The notes under the pieces are model-generated. The model had not been told where the DNA came from. It did not search any database and worked only from the letters and a program-made list of their open reading frames with translations. Position numbers and translations under genes: made by a program. Positions 45,265 to 52,749 of a stretch of 64,000 nt of DNA are shown here, piece after piece; the first letter of the stretch is position 1; each line of letters starts with the position of its first letter. The stretch comes from Coprothermobacteraceae bacterium (lineage in GTDB: Bacteria; Coprothermobacterota; Coprothermobacteria; Coprothermobacterales; Coprothermobacteraceae): assembly GCA_013178255.1 (NCBI GenBank), contig JABLWY010000001.1, positions 177,501-241,500 of the forward strand. The letters run 5' to 3'.

Positions 45265-45265
45265 T
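45260..45265 (+). promoter_or_regulatory. -10 box overlapping a stop codon, possible leaderless start
   Basis: TATAAT overlaps the TAA stop of the binding-protein gene and ends 6 nt before GTG 45272. Confidence 0.4.
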
Positions 45266-45271
45266 ACTGGG

Positions 45272-45658
45272 GTGGCAGAGTACGTATTGAGGGAACTCAC
45301 GCTTGAAGAGCTAAGGACTACGCCCGCTGGGTGGAACGAAGCCTATGACGAAACAGACCTCATGCTTATAAAGGGCTTAATTCACAACGCCCTGGAGAAG
45401 AAGTATGGTCAAAACGTTAGAGTGGAAGTCTACGCCCTGGGGGACCTGCTCAAGAAAGCTGAAGAATTGTCGCCCGGTCAGCTGGAGAAGCTAGAACAGA
45501 TACCTATGGACAAGGTGCTGGAAGCGTTTCAGCGGTTTTTAGGTGAAGCGGTGAAGTTCTACGCTGATGAAGAGAACAACTTGTTTGTTGCTTTTGTGCT
45601 GGACCTGATACCCGTGGATCAGGCACTTATGAGAAACTTCCTGAGCTTCTGGAATTAG
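45272..45658 (+). CDS. Hypothetical helical protein
   Basis: A 128-residue soluble protein rich in Leu, Glu and Lys, largely predicted alpha-helical (EELRTTPAGWNEAYDETDLM; KKAEELSPGQLEKLEQIP; GEAVKFYADEENNLFVAFVL). No signal peptide, membrane segment or known motif. GTG 45272 lacks a clear ribosome-binding site and follows TATAAT by 6 nt. It lies between a peptide-binding protein and a small membrane protein. I do not recognise the family. Confidence 0.65.
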   Translation: MAEYVLRELTLEELRTTPAGWNEAYDETDLMLIKGLIHNALEKKYGQNVRVEVYALGDLLKKAEELSPGQLEKLEQIPMDKVLEAFQRFLGEAVKFYADEENNLFVAFVLDLIPVDQALMRNFLSFWN

Positions 45659-45670
45659 GGGGTGATCGTT

Positions 45671-46126
45671 ATGCGCAGAGGTTACATGTGGTTCATCGCG
45701 TTAGCGTTGGTGGCTGTTTTGGTATTGGCGGGCTACTACTTGCTTTCTGGCTCCAGCAGGGGACTTACCGCAAAGACAGCGGTGGTCGTGGTGCGAGGAG
45801 ACGATCTAACCTACGATGTTGTTTCTGCTATCAAGCCCGGTGATTTAGTCATAGACCGCTATAACAAGCCCTATTTCGAGGTGGTTAGCGCCACGTATAT
45901 GCCTTTTGCTTACCGCGGCGTGGACGCGCAGGGCAGAGTAGTCTATAGCAATGACCCCCAACGATACACGGTTTATGTAACCTGCAAGACCATAAACCCT
46001 TTCTATGACGATGTGCCGGTTATGGCGAAGCAAAGAATAGTCCTCGGCCGTTCCATAACCATGGAAGGGCCCACGTGGGCCTACTTTGGCCGCGTAGTCA
46101 GCCTACAAGTTACGCCAGTAAAGTAG
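45671..46126 (+). CDS. DUF4330-like membrane-anchored protein
   Basis: A 151-residue protein with one N-terminal membrane segment (about 5-25) and an extracytoplasmic beta-rich domain (AVVVVRGDDLTYDVVSAIKP; GDLVIDRYNKPYFEVVSA). This layout resembles DUF4330 proteins of unknown role. ATG 45671 is taken as the start because AGGGGGTGA lies 7 nt upstream; the frame opens at GTG 45662. It is convergent with the lipid kinase gene, with only a 3-nt gap. Confidence 0.6.
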   Translation: MRRGYMWFIALALVAVLVLAGYYLLSGSSRGLTAKTAVVVVRGDDLTYDVVSAIKPGDLVIDRYNKPYFEVVSATYMPFAYRGVDAQGRVVYSNDPQRYTVYVTCKTINPFYDDVPVMAKQRIVLGRSITMEGPTWAYFGRVVSLQVTPVK

Positions 46127-46129
46127 GAC

Positions 46130-47032
46130 CTATTTCGGCCACAAGAACGGGACCTTGCGTGGCAGGAGCCGCACTTTGGCAGGGGTGTAGCCCAAGATTT
46201 CGCCCTGCGCCACGATGAGTTCTTCGGTTCCGTGAATGTGAACCTCTTGCGTTCGGATGTGCTTTATCTTTGGATTGGGCAGATGCTTGCCTTGAAACGC
46301 TTTCACTAGCAGGTTGACTGTCTCCAAGCGGCCCGTTTGGCCTATGAACAGGATATCTAAGAGGCCATCATCCACTTCAGCCATGGGGGCTATGTAGATA
46401 CCGCCTCCTAGGTACTTTCCAATGACGCAGAACACCATGGAGAATTTGCCGCTCGTTTTGTAATCTGGGGTCTCAATGGTCAAATCCACAGGTTTGTTCA
46501 GGTTTAGCTCACGCACGGCAGCAATGGCGTAGCTTAGAGGGCCTTTGTACCACCCTGTGGCGTTGTTTACCCTGAAACCTATCTTGGCAGGAAAGCCGAC
46601 GTCGAAATCATTGAGCGAGTAGATGTGTTTGGTGTTACCTTCAAAGTCTGTGTACTCTATGTCCATTATGTCCAGGTGCTTCACGTTGCCTTCTTTGATT
46701 ACTTTGATCTGCTTACGGAAGTCTTTGGCCGTGCCAGCTGTTCTCAGCAGGTCGTTGCCTGTGCCTATGGCCAATGCGCCCATGGGCACGGGGAAGTCTC
46801 TTTCTGCCAAGACGTTGACTACTTCATTGATGGTTCCGTCGCCGCCCGCGCTTATCACTACCTCTACACCTTTGTCAAGCAGTTTTCTAGTCAGCTCGTA
46901 AGCATGTTTGGGCCTTTCTGTGATCTCTACCAATGGCTTGATGCCCTCTTCGTGCATCATGGTCAAGATTTCGGGAAAAATGCGACCTGCTCTTCCTTTA
47001 CCAGCCGTGGGGTTAAGTACGATTCCGATCAT
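46130..47032 (-). CDS. Diacylglycerol kinase/YegS-type lipid kinase
   Basis: A 300-residue lipid kinase. The N-terminal nucleotide-binding motifs are [28 protein letters not shown] and [14 protein letters not shown]. Such enzymes phosphorylate diacylglycerol or related lipids at the inner membrane face, recycling lipid or making membrane precursors. ATG 47032 follows GGAGAAGAG and overlaps the FolE2 stop in an ATGA arrangement; the frame is open further upstream inside folE2. Expression is therefore coupled to folE2. Confidence 0.92.
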   Translation of the reverse strand: MIGIVLNPTAGKGRAGRIFPEILTMMHEEGIKPLVEITERPKHAYELTRKLLDKGVEVVISAGGDGTINEVVNVLAERDFPVPMGALAIGTGNDLLRTAGTAKDFRKQIKVIKEGNVKHLDIMDIEYTDFEGNTKHIYSLNDFDVGFPAKIGFRVNNATGWYKGPLSYAIAAVRELNLNKPVDLTIETPDYKTSGKFSMVFCVIGKYLGGGIYIAPMAEVDDGLLDILFIGQTGRLETVNLLVKAFQGKHLPNPKIKHIRTQEVHIHGTEELIVAQGEILGYTPAKVRLLPRKVPFLWPK

Positions 47033-47790
47033 GGCACTCTCTTCTCCTTCACTGCTACCGCATTGTGCGGGTGTATGGATTCGTAACTCACCACTTTGAC
47101 CTTGAACCAAGGAGCCAAAGGCTCCATTCTGACGTACACTTCTTTCACCAAGTCCTCTACGAAGCGGGGGTTTAGGTAAGCCCTCTCGGTTACGAACTTC
47201 TCGTCAGGCCTCTTAAGTAGCGGGTACAAGGGTTGGCTAGCGCTTGCTTCTACTATATCTACGACGTCCTCTATCCACAAGTTGCCTTTCCATGAGACTG
47301 TCACATCAGCCCGTTGGTTGTGGGCACCAAACTCACTGATGTCCCTTGAACAAGGACACAGAATGTGGACAGGTACAATTGCCGTGGTGCACAAAGAGAA
47401 ACCCTTCTCAGAGAGCTCGCCGCAGAATGAAGCATCGACGTACATCAGTGTGTCCAACTTGGTGACCGGAGTTTTCTTGGGCACTGCAAATGGGAAAGTC
47501 ACCGTTATCTCAGACTTGTTAGCCTGCAACCTTTCTCTTATGTCGTCTAAAGCTGATTTCAAGCGGGCTTCTGACACTTCTTCTAAGTGGCGGTACAGCA
47601 CCTCCACGAACCGCGACATGTGGGTGCCCCTGTATGAGTGTGGGAAATCCACTCCTATGGAGAATACACCTACAGTGCTTTGTACGGTCCCGTTCTTTTC
47701 TTTCACCTTTATGGGCAGGCGCAAGTCCTCTATGCCGACGTGGTCTAAGGGGATGTTGCGCGGATCTCGTTCGCTTTGTACGTCACGCAC
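47029..47790 (-). CDS. folE2: GTP cyclohydrolase FolE2 (type IB)
   Basis: A 253-residue GTP cyclohydrolase IB, converting GTP to 7,8-dihydroneopterin triphosphate, first step of folate and of queuosine synthesis. Family blocks: [31 protein letters not shown] and the metal-binding [17 protein letters not shown] containing the conserved Cys. FolE2 replaces the zinc-dependent FolE and can use other metals. The GTG at 47790 overlaps the queD stop by 8 nt. QueD uses this enzyme's product, so the pair makes 6-carboxytetrahydropterin for 7-deazaguanine synthesis. Confidence 0.93.
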   Translation of the reverse strand: MRDVQSERDPRNIPLDHVGIEDLRLPIKVKEKNGTVQSTVGVFSIGVDFPHSYRGTHMSRFVEVLYRHLEEVSEARLKSALDDIRERLQANKSEITVTFPFAVPKKTPVTKLDTLMYVDASFCGELSEKGFSLCTTAIVPVHILCPCSRDISEFGAHNQRADVTVSWKGNLWIEDVVDIVEASASQPLYPLLKRPDEKFVTERAYLNPRFVEDLVKEVYVRMEPLAPWFKVKVVSYESIHPHNAVAVKEKRVP

Positions 47791-48142
47791 GGATTTCCAC
47801 CCACGAAGTCGATGTCTCGAACAGTTTTACGGCTTTCAACTGCAGGCCACGTTGGGCGATGGGTTCCGACAAGGTCTCAAAAACCCAAAGGGCTATCAAT
47901 TCGGTGCTGGGCTGGGGGAACAGGTCGTTCAGGTAAGAATGGTCAAGCTTGCTGACTACCATTTGGCTGACTAATTCCTTGAGCTCAGCAAAGTCCATTA
48001 GGAGGCCTGCTTGCAACTCTCGGCCGCACACCGTCACTTCGAGCCTGTACGTGTGGCCATGCAAGGATTCACATTTGCCACGGTATTCAATTAGGTTATG
48101 GGCTGCATCAAACTCAAATGCTTTCGTAACACAGATTTCCAC
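47783..48142 (-). CDS. queD: 6-carboxy-5,6,7,8-tetrahydropterin synthase (QueD)
   Basis: A 119-residue enzyme of the PTPS family that turns dihydroneopterin triphosphate into 6-carboxytetrahydropterin, an intermediate of queuosine. Zinc ligands are His in FEFDAAHNL and the HGH of [10 protein letters not shown], with the catalytic Cys just before; MDFAELK and LDHSYLND are typical. GTG 48142 has no ribosome-binding site; a TATACT ends 6 nt upstream, so the mRNA may be leaderless. First gene of queD-folE2-lipid kinase. Other queuosine genes (queC, queE, queF, tgt) are not in the window. Confidence 0.93.
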   Translation of the reverse strand: MEICVTKAFEFDAAHNLIEYRGKCESLHGHTYRLEVTVCGRELQAGLLMDFAELKELVSQMVVSKLDHSYLNDLFPQPSTELIALWVFETLSEPIAQRGLQLKAVKLFETSTSWVEIRA

Positions 48143-48148
48143 AGAAGA

Positions 48149-48154
48149 AGTATA
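48149..48154 (-). promoter_or_regulatory. -10 box for a leaderless queD transcript
   Basis: TATACT on the minus strand, ending 6 nt before GTG 48142; same layout as at 4593, 63268 and 63270. Confidence 0.45.
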
Positions 48155-48157
48155 ACA

Positions 48158-48412
48158 CTACAGGCTGAAGGCGGGTAGGAGCATAGACGTAATGAACTTT
48201 ACTAACCACTGGGGGAAGGTGAGTAGGTAGCCGTAAGGTGTATATTGCAGGATGATAGCTAACCCGGCTGTGCCCACAAACACACCTTTGAGGGCTGTAT
48301 CGTGCAGAAGGTAGTAAGTGCCTATCCTTCTCCAGATGGGTTTCTTCACCTTGGCCCATTCTTGAGTGTACTCGTCAATCTTTGCTAAGTCTAGTAGGTC
48401 CAAATCCTCCAT
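48158..48412 (-). CDS. Small membrane protein encoded after the ECF sigma factor
   Basis: An 84-residue protein with a charged cytoplasmic-type N terminus (EDLDLLDLAKIDEYTQEWAK) and one or two hydrophobic segments in the second half (GVFVGTAGLAIILQY). No zinc-binding anti-sigma motif (HxxxCxxC) is present. Position directly after the sigma gene makes a membrane anti-sigma or partner possible, but nothing in the sequence proves it. ATG 48412 is chosen, 7 nt after GGAGG; GTG 48415 overlaps the sigma stop. Confidence 0.7.
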   Translation of the reverse strand: MEDLDLLDLAKIDEYTQEWAKVKKPIWRRIGTYYLLHDTALKGVFVGTAGLAIILQYTPYGYLLTFPQWLVKFITSMLLPAFSL

Positions 48413-48414
48413 CA

Positions 48415-48849
48415 CTAAACCTCCTTCCTAAGTCTCTCTTTGGCCCGGTGTGCTATGCTTTTGACGGTATTTTCGGGCTTTCCTACCATTTCAGCTACCT
48501 CACGGTAAGACAGTCCTTCTTGGTACAGAAGCAGAATTATGCTCCTTTCCTCCTGCGACAGGCTTTGCAGCAATAGGTGCAAATCCTGAAAACGCTTTTC
48601 GTTGTTTGGCTCTAGCAGCTCGCTATCATCTAGCGAATCGTGGCGCGCCTTCATAGTGTCCATAGCCCAGTTGTGAGCTATGGAAAACAAGTATCCCTTC
48701 GGTGCATGCCAATCTATCTTTGAGTTTATGGCTCTTACAAACACCTCTTGCACTCCGTCTTCCGCTTCTGCTTCAGAAAGCCCCAGTCTTCTCATGTAAG
48801 CGTACAGCCTTTTTCCGTACAGTTCAAACGCTCTCTCAATGGGATTCAC
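48415..48849 (-). CDS. ECF-type RNA polymerase sigma factor
   Basis: A 144-residue sigma-70 family protein with only regions 2 and 4. Region 2: LYAYMRRLGLSEAEAEDGVQ followed by EVFVRAI. Region 4: LLLYQEGLSYREVAEMVGK with PENTVKSIAHRAKERLR. Such factors direct RNA polymerase to stress or envelope promoters. GTG 48849 overlaps the upstream membrane-protein gene in a GTGA arrangement. The operon (two PspC proteins, a membrane protein, sigma, small membrane protein) probably starts at the promoter at 50574-50605, whose 12-mer recurs before the secreted protease gene; autoregulation is inferred. Confidence 0.9.
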   Translation of the reverse strand: MNPIERAFELYGKRLYAYMRRLGLSEAEAEDGVQEVFVRAINSKIDWHAPKGYLFSIAHNWAMDTMKARHDSLDDSELLEPNNEKRFQDLHLLLQSLSQEERSIILLLYQEGLSYREVAEMVGKPENTVKSIAHRAKERLRKEV

Positions 48850-49832
48850 GGCATCTCAGTTATATATACGTTCCCCGCTCGTACGTCCAGTTCAAGGGTT
48901 ATAGTCCCATTGGTGCCATCGCCACTGCTATTCACGATATTGCCAACAAACAAGCCCTTGCGGTCACTACCGAAGACGACTTTTACCCCTCGCGGCACCT
49001 CTATCCTTATGTTGGATGCATTGCTCTTTATAGCTATTTGCGGTATAACACTGTTGACAGTCAGCCTAATATCGCCAGCTTTCGTGATCAAACTAAGCCT
49101 TTCTAAGGGTTTGCCTACCTCAGCGTATATGTTGCCAAAGTCTACAGAGAGAGTAGCTGTGGTTACTTGGTTTCCCAGGAATAAGCCACCAAAGCGGTTT
49201 CCGTCCACAGGTTTTAGCACGTAGACCCCGTTATCGCGCTTGGTATAGGTGTATAGGTAGGTACCAAAACCGCTCTCTTCTCTTTGTCCCAAATATATAG
49301 AGCCCAACTTGGATTCAAAGAGCAGGGCAGAGGTGTTTACCTCTGCCCAGTCTAGAGCCCCCGTGGGGGTTTTACGGAGGCTCTCCAGTTGTGAAGGGGA
49401 GGGGTTAGGTGAAGAAAACTCAGGGTAATTGAGCGGCGTTCTCCACCCATTCCAAGAGGGAGGTGTGGTATAGCCGAAAAAGTAAAAACCGCTTACAATA
49501 ACGGCCAAAGCTAGTATAAGCGACACAGCTTCTCGGGCCCTGCCCGATAATAGGTAGCGGGTTCCGTAGATTATGAGTATCCCGCCCATGAGGTACCATG
49601 GGTCAGGTAGGCTCAAATTGCCATAAAACCAGCCTACATTAACGGCGGTCACCGTGAACAACATCCAGACGATGCCAGCAACCACTAGAACAAGACCGGC
49701 GACCTGCCCTCCTGTCAGCTTCTTTTCAAACACGCCCAAGGTCGATTGCAGAACTACTACTAACAGCCAAATCAGGAAAATAGCTGACAGCACAAAAGCA
49801 CCTGGGTTTTCGTAGTACATGTGTCCCATCAT
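48846..49832 (-). CDS. Membrane protein with C-terminal beta-helix-like (LiaF/DUF4097-type) domain
   Basis: A 328-residue protein. Three or four membrane segments occupy the first 125 residues (VLSAIFLIWLLVVVLQSTLG and others), followed by a repetitive beta-rich domain (AEVNTSALLFESKLGSIYLG; LSLITKAGDIRLTVNS; IAIKSNASNIRIEVPRGVKV) resembling the cell-wall-active antibiotic response domain of LiaF and DUF4097 proteins. In LiaFSR systems such proteins hold signalling in check, so it may control the adjacent sigma factor. ATG 49832 follows GGAGGG. Overlaps the sigma start by 4 nt. Confidence 0.7.
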   Translation of the reverse strand: MMGHMYYENPGAFVLSAIFLIWLLVVVLQSTLGVFEKKLTGGQVAGLVLVVAGIVWMLFTVTAVNVGWFYGNLSLPDPWYLMGGILIIYGTRYLLSGRAREAVSLILALAVIVSGFYFFGYTTPPSWNGWRTPLNYPEFSSPNPSPSQLESLRKTPTGALDWAEVNTSALLFESKLGSIYLGQREESGFGTYLYTYTKRDNGVYVLKPVDGNRFGGLFLGNQVTTATLSVDFGNIYAEVGKPLERLSLITKAGDIRLTVNSVIPQIAIKSNASNIRIEVPRGVKVVFGSDRKGLFVGNIVNSSGDGTNGTITLELDVRAGNVYITEMP

Positions 49833-49844
49833 CTCTCAGCCCTC

Positions 49845-50342
49845 CTAGCGCCTTTCGTTCTTGTGGGACAGGATTAGCATGGCGCCAAGCACTATGAGCA
49901 CAGCAGGTAGCAGTAAAGTCCCTGCCAACTTCAGCCACGGCTGTAGAACGGGCGGTATGAACCAATGCTTGTAAGCACTAAGATTCTTGAAGAGTATGTA
50001 CGCACCTGCTATTAGTAGCACGGTGCCGAACACCTTAGCACCGTTGCTGGGCCCCACGTTAGCCTCTCTTGCAGCTTCTGGTCGTTCTTCCTGCATGGAA
50101 GCTTCCACAGACACCTCGTCTACTTTAGCTTCAAGCTTAGGTTCGATCTTGGAAGCTTCGGGAATCAGTATCCATGCTAGTAGATACAGGACGATAAAGG
50201 GAAAGGCGTTGTTAGAAAGGAGTACTAGCACAGCATATATGATGCGCAGAATGGTCGCATCCACCTGGAAGTAATCGGCCAACCCTCCCATTACGCCACC
50301 TAAGATCTTGTCCGTTCTGCTTCTAGTCAGTGTCTTCTTCAT
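49845..50342 (-). CDS. PspC-domain membrane protein
   Basis: A 165-residue protein with an N-terminal PspC domain (SRTDKILGGVMGGLADYFQV, then a membrane segment ending YLLAWILIPEA), a Glu/Ala-rich linker and two further hydrophobic segments. PspC proteins sense membrane stress. ATG 50342 follows AAGGAGG with good spacing and lies inside the end of the preceding PspC gene (20-nt overlap). A partner of the smaller PspC protein and the sigma factor. Confidence 0.88.
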   Translation of the reverse strand: MKKTLTRSRTDKILGGVMGGLADYFQVDATILRIIYAVLVLLSNNAFPFIVLYLLAWILIPEASKIEPKLEAKVDEVSVEASMQEERPEAAREANVGPSNGAKVFGTVLLIAGAYILFKNLSAYKHWFIPPVLQPWLKLAGTLLLPAVLIVLGAMLILSHKNERR

Positions 50343-50544
50343 ACTTGCCTCCTTCAAAAGGAACCTCAGGGATTATGACCCACGCCACTAAGTACACTGC
50401 AGCAAGCACGGGTATGAAAAACGTAAGAGCAACTACTATGAGCCTCAGAAGGTTGGTATCTATGTCTAAACCGAAGTAATCCTTTAAACCGGCGATGACC
50501 CCTCCAAGGACTTTTTCTTTTCTGCTACGATACAGCTTCTTCAT
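50323..50544 (-). CDS. Small PspC-domain protein
   Basis: A 73-residue protein consisting of one PspC domain: YRSRKEKVLGGVIAGLKDYF, one hydrophobic helix, and VAWVIIPEVPF. First gene of the envelope-stress operon. ATG 50544 follows GGGAGGGAT. A paralogue of the N terminus of the next protein, so probably an old duplication. Confidence 0.88.
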   Translation of the reverse strand: MKKLYRSRKEKVLGGVIAGLKDYFGLDIDTNLLRLIVVALTFFIPVLAAVYLVAWVIIPEVPFEGGKYEEDTD

Positions 50545-50573
50545 ACATCTGATCCCTCCCTTGTTGCCTACCT

Positions 50574-50605
50574 AATATACCCCCAAACATACTGAAAAGT
50601 TGCAA
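50574..50605 (-). promoter_or_regulatory. Candidate ECF-sigma promoter of the PspC/sigma operon
   Basis: On the minus strand TTGCAACTTTTC (50605-50594), 14 nt ending GGGGG, TATATT (50579-50574). Same 12-mer and spacing as 29149-29180 before the S8 protease. Transcription would begin about 23 nt upstream of the first PspC start. Confidence 0.55.
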
Positions 50606-50614
50606 AATGTTTAC

Positions 50615-50950
50615 ATGGACTGGGTGGAGCGTCTGCAACAAGGTTCGATGCCCTTGGAGATACCTGACAACCTCAGGGGTAAATGGGTAGCGCTTGCTCT
50701 TACAGAAGAGAGGCACATTCCGCTTGTGCTATTGTGGCTTTCGGGGGAGCTCGCCAAGGACGAGGGCCGGGATGAAGTAACTTACGACCTTAAAGGTGTG
50801 AGCGTGACCATCAAACTGCAAGACATTGTGAGACTGCTAACATCAGGCTGCTCAGGACAAGTCCTAGTAGAGCTTGTAATTGGCGGAGTGGCGCAACAGG
50901 TATGGGCTACTCTAGAGTGCGAGCGACCTTCCAGTGATACCAGTATATAG
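50615..50950 (+). CDS. Hypothetical protein divergent from the PspC/sigma operon
   Basis: A 111-residue soluble protein (MDWVERLQQGSMPLEIPDNL; ERHIPLVLLWLSGELAKDEG; GVSVTIKLQDIVRLLTSG). No recognised domain. ATG 50615 has no ribosome-binding site; TTG 50600 is an in-frame alternative. Its 3' end overlaps the convergent membrane-protein gene by 44 nt, an unusual tail-to-tail overlap that could give antisense effects. Function unknown. Confidence 0.6.
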   Translation: MDWVERLQQGSMPLEIPDNLRGKWVALALTEERHIPLVLLWLSGELAKDEGRDEVTYDLKGVSVTIKLQDIVRLLTSGCSGQVLVELVIGGVAQQVWATLECERPSSDTSI

Positions 50951-51281
50951 GGACTACCACTGCTAGGTACAGTAGGTTACGCAATAGGTTCTGCATGGTG
51001 TAGTAGGTCTCGGTCTTACGACTCTCCTGACGCTTTCTCTCAATCCAAGCCGCTACCTCATCAGGAGTAACAGTGGCGTTTTCCATATCGTACTTACCGT
51101 ATTTCTCAAACATGAGTTGCCTGGCGGCATCCTCGTAGTTCCATGTAGGTGTGGGTTGGGGAGGCCTTACGGCGACCTGGACAACACTGTAGATCAAATT
51201 TCCCACAATCACAAGGATCATGATCAGTAGGATCAGCGACACCGCATAGTAGTAAACTTTCTTTACGGTCCAATTGTGCAT
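50907..51281 (-). CDS. Hypothetical two-segment membrane protein
   Basis: A 124-residue protein with a membrane segment at about 10-35 (YYAVSLILLIMILVIVGNLI), a charged loop with a helical part (EDAARQLMFEKYGKYDMENA; TPDEVAAWIERKRQESRKTE) and a second segment near the end (NLLYLAVVVPIYWYHW). I do not recognise the family. ATG follows AGGAGG. Overlaps the convergent gene at 50615-50950 by 44 nt. Confidence 0.7.
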   Translation of the reverse strand: MHNWTVKKVYYYAVSLILLIMILVIVGNLIYSVVQVAVRPPQPTPTWNYEDAARQLMFEKYGKYDMENATVTPDEVAAWIERKRQESRKTETYYTMQNLLRNLLYLAVVVPIYWYHWKVARTLE

Positions 51282-51424
51282 GGCACAGCCTCCTTTTATG
51301 TGCGCTTAGCTAATGATTACCCCTTTTTGACAAATCTATACACTGGGTCTCCGGAACAACCACATTCACAACAGGCTTGTGAAAAGCGTATTAAGTTGTA
51401 TGATTAAAGCTAAGGAAACGGGGG

Positions 51425-51430
51425 TATAAT
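51425..51430 (+). promoter_or_regulatory. -10 box just before the first prepilin gene
   Basis: TATAAT ends 9 nt before ATG 51440; no ribosome-binding site lies between, so a very short leader or none. Confidence 0.45.
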
Positions 51431-51439
51431 CATAGCACT

Positions 51440-52258
51440 ATGATAGGGAAGCTAAGGGGAATGACGTTAGTAGAGACGCTCATAGCCATGCTCTTACTGG
51501 GCACTATCTTGGGTGTAGTGCTATTCGGTTCCACATATCTGTTGGTTTGGATACAGAACCGCCTGGTCAACATGCCCAACTACGTGCTGGGCATGGGCAG
51601 GCTTTACAACGCTGTGTACCTAAATACAAGGGATATAACAAGAAGCGCAACTTTCACATTGGAAGGCGAGCAAAGTACGACGGTCACATACTGGCTCAAG
51701 GAATCATGGGGGGAAATGGTACCAACTACTATAGATTACGAACAACTGGTAGGAGCGGGCACGTTGGGCGGTACGTTGACCGCAAGCACAAATCCGACCG
51801 TTTCAGTGCAAAGGCCAAGAAACAACAATTACTTGTTGGCTGTGTACCTTAGGATACAGCAGGGAAGCAGACCGTTTGACAACACAGTAGTTATAAAGAA
51901 ACTAGTCAATGCTGCTCCTGTTATGGAGGAAGAATATCGGCCGGCAACACCGTCTCAGACGATGACCTTCAAGCTCAAGTATCCTGCGGTTGGTTTCGGA
52001 AAGAAACTCGACGAGTACACTACCGACCCTCAACCTACGATTTCTTTTACGAGTACTTTAGCTTACGTACCTGCCACCATAAGCCTAGATGATCCTGAAA
52101 GCATTTGCGATACCAAAAACCGTTGTGTGACAGCATACTGGAGCCTTAAAGTGCAAGTCACAGGTACAGTGGACAATACAATGTATGTGATGCTGCCCGA
52201 GATGGTCGGCTTGGATAACACGCCGGTTCCGTCCAGTTTGGTGAAGGTAGGTCCTTAA
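51440..52258 (+). CDS. Type IV prepilin-like protein (PilW/PulJ type)
   Basis: A 272-residue exported protein with a class III leader MIGKLRG cut before MTLVETLIAM, Glu at position 5 of the mature protein, and a hydrophobic helix of about 25 residues. The rest is beta-rich. It would be processed by a prepilin peptidase and join a pilus or pseudopilus as a minor subunit. No ribosome-binding site; the -10 box lies 9 nt upstream. First of three adjacent prepilin-like genes. Assembly ATPase and peptidase genes are not in the window. Confidence 0.8.
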   Translation: MIGKLRGMTLVETLIAMLLLGTILGVVLFGSTYLLVWIQNRLVNMPNYVLGMGRLYNAVYLNTRDITRSATFTLEGEQSTTVTYWLKESWGEMVPTTIDYEQLVGAGTLGGTLTASTNPTVSVQRPRNNNYLLAVYLRIQQGSRPFDNTVVIKKLVNAAPVMEEEYRPATPSQTMTFKLKYPAVGFGKKLDEYTTDPQPTISFTSTLAYVPATISLDDPESICDTKNRCVTAYWSLKVQVTGTVDNTMYVMLPEMVGLDNTPVPSSLVKVGP

Positions 52259-52259
52259 C

Positions 52260-52745
52260 ATGTTGAGACTAAAAGCGAAGCTGGGTGGTTTTGCCCTACT
52301 CATGGTTTTAGCGTTCTTGATGATCTTAGGCTTGCTGATGGCTCCTTTGTTTACAGCAGTAGGCCAGATCTCCTCGGCAACCATTTCCTTGGAGACTGTT
52401 CCTGCTAGGGAGGAAGCTAAGGCCGCAGCGGTGAATTTGGTAAGGTTTTTGATAGCTGACTCAGTCAATTCGGCAGTGTCATGCCCGGGTGGTTCTTTAA
52501 CAGGTACGGAAATTGCGCTGCCACAGGGTCGTTTGAATGTGACCTCATTGAGATGCTACGACCGCATAGAGACCATAAGTGGCGATGCTTTCAGATATTG
52601 GAGTTTCGAAAGCACGTTTGAATACAATTTGAGAGGACAGTCACTGACATATACATACACAGGGTCAGCGGTACAGTTCGTCATGGGCACTAACGATCAA
52701 TTGGACGATTACGTGTACATAACTGACTTCGAGGAGGGAAGGTGA
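52260..52745 (+). CDS. Prepilin-like minor pilin lacking Glu5 (PilX/GspK type)
   Basis: A 161-residue protein whose leader MLRLKAKLGG precedes FALLMVLAFLMILGLLMAPL. The processing Gly is present but Glu5 is missing, as in GspK and some PilX-like subunits that sit at the pilus tip. The mature part is small, with a Cys pair (SCPGGS and LRCYDR). Starts 1 nt after the preceding stop. Confidence 0.75.
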   Translation: MLRLKAKLGGFALLMVLAFLMILGLLMAPLFTAVGQISSATISLETVPAREEAKAAAVNLVRFLIADSVNSAVSCPGGSLTGTEIALPQGRLNVTSLRCYDRIETISGDAFRYWSFESTFEYNLRGQSLTYTYTGSAVQFVMGTNDQLDDYVYITDFEEGR

Positions 52746-52749
52746 AGTT

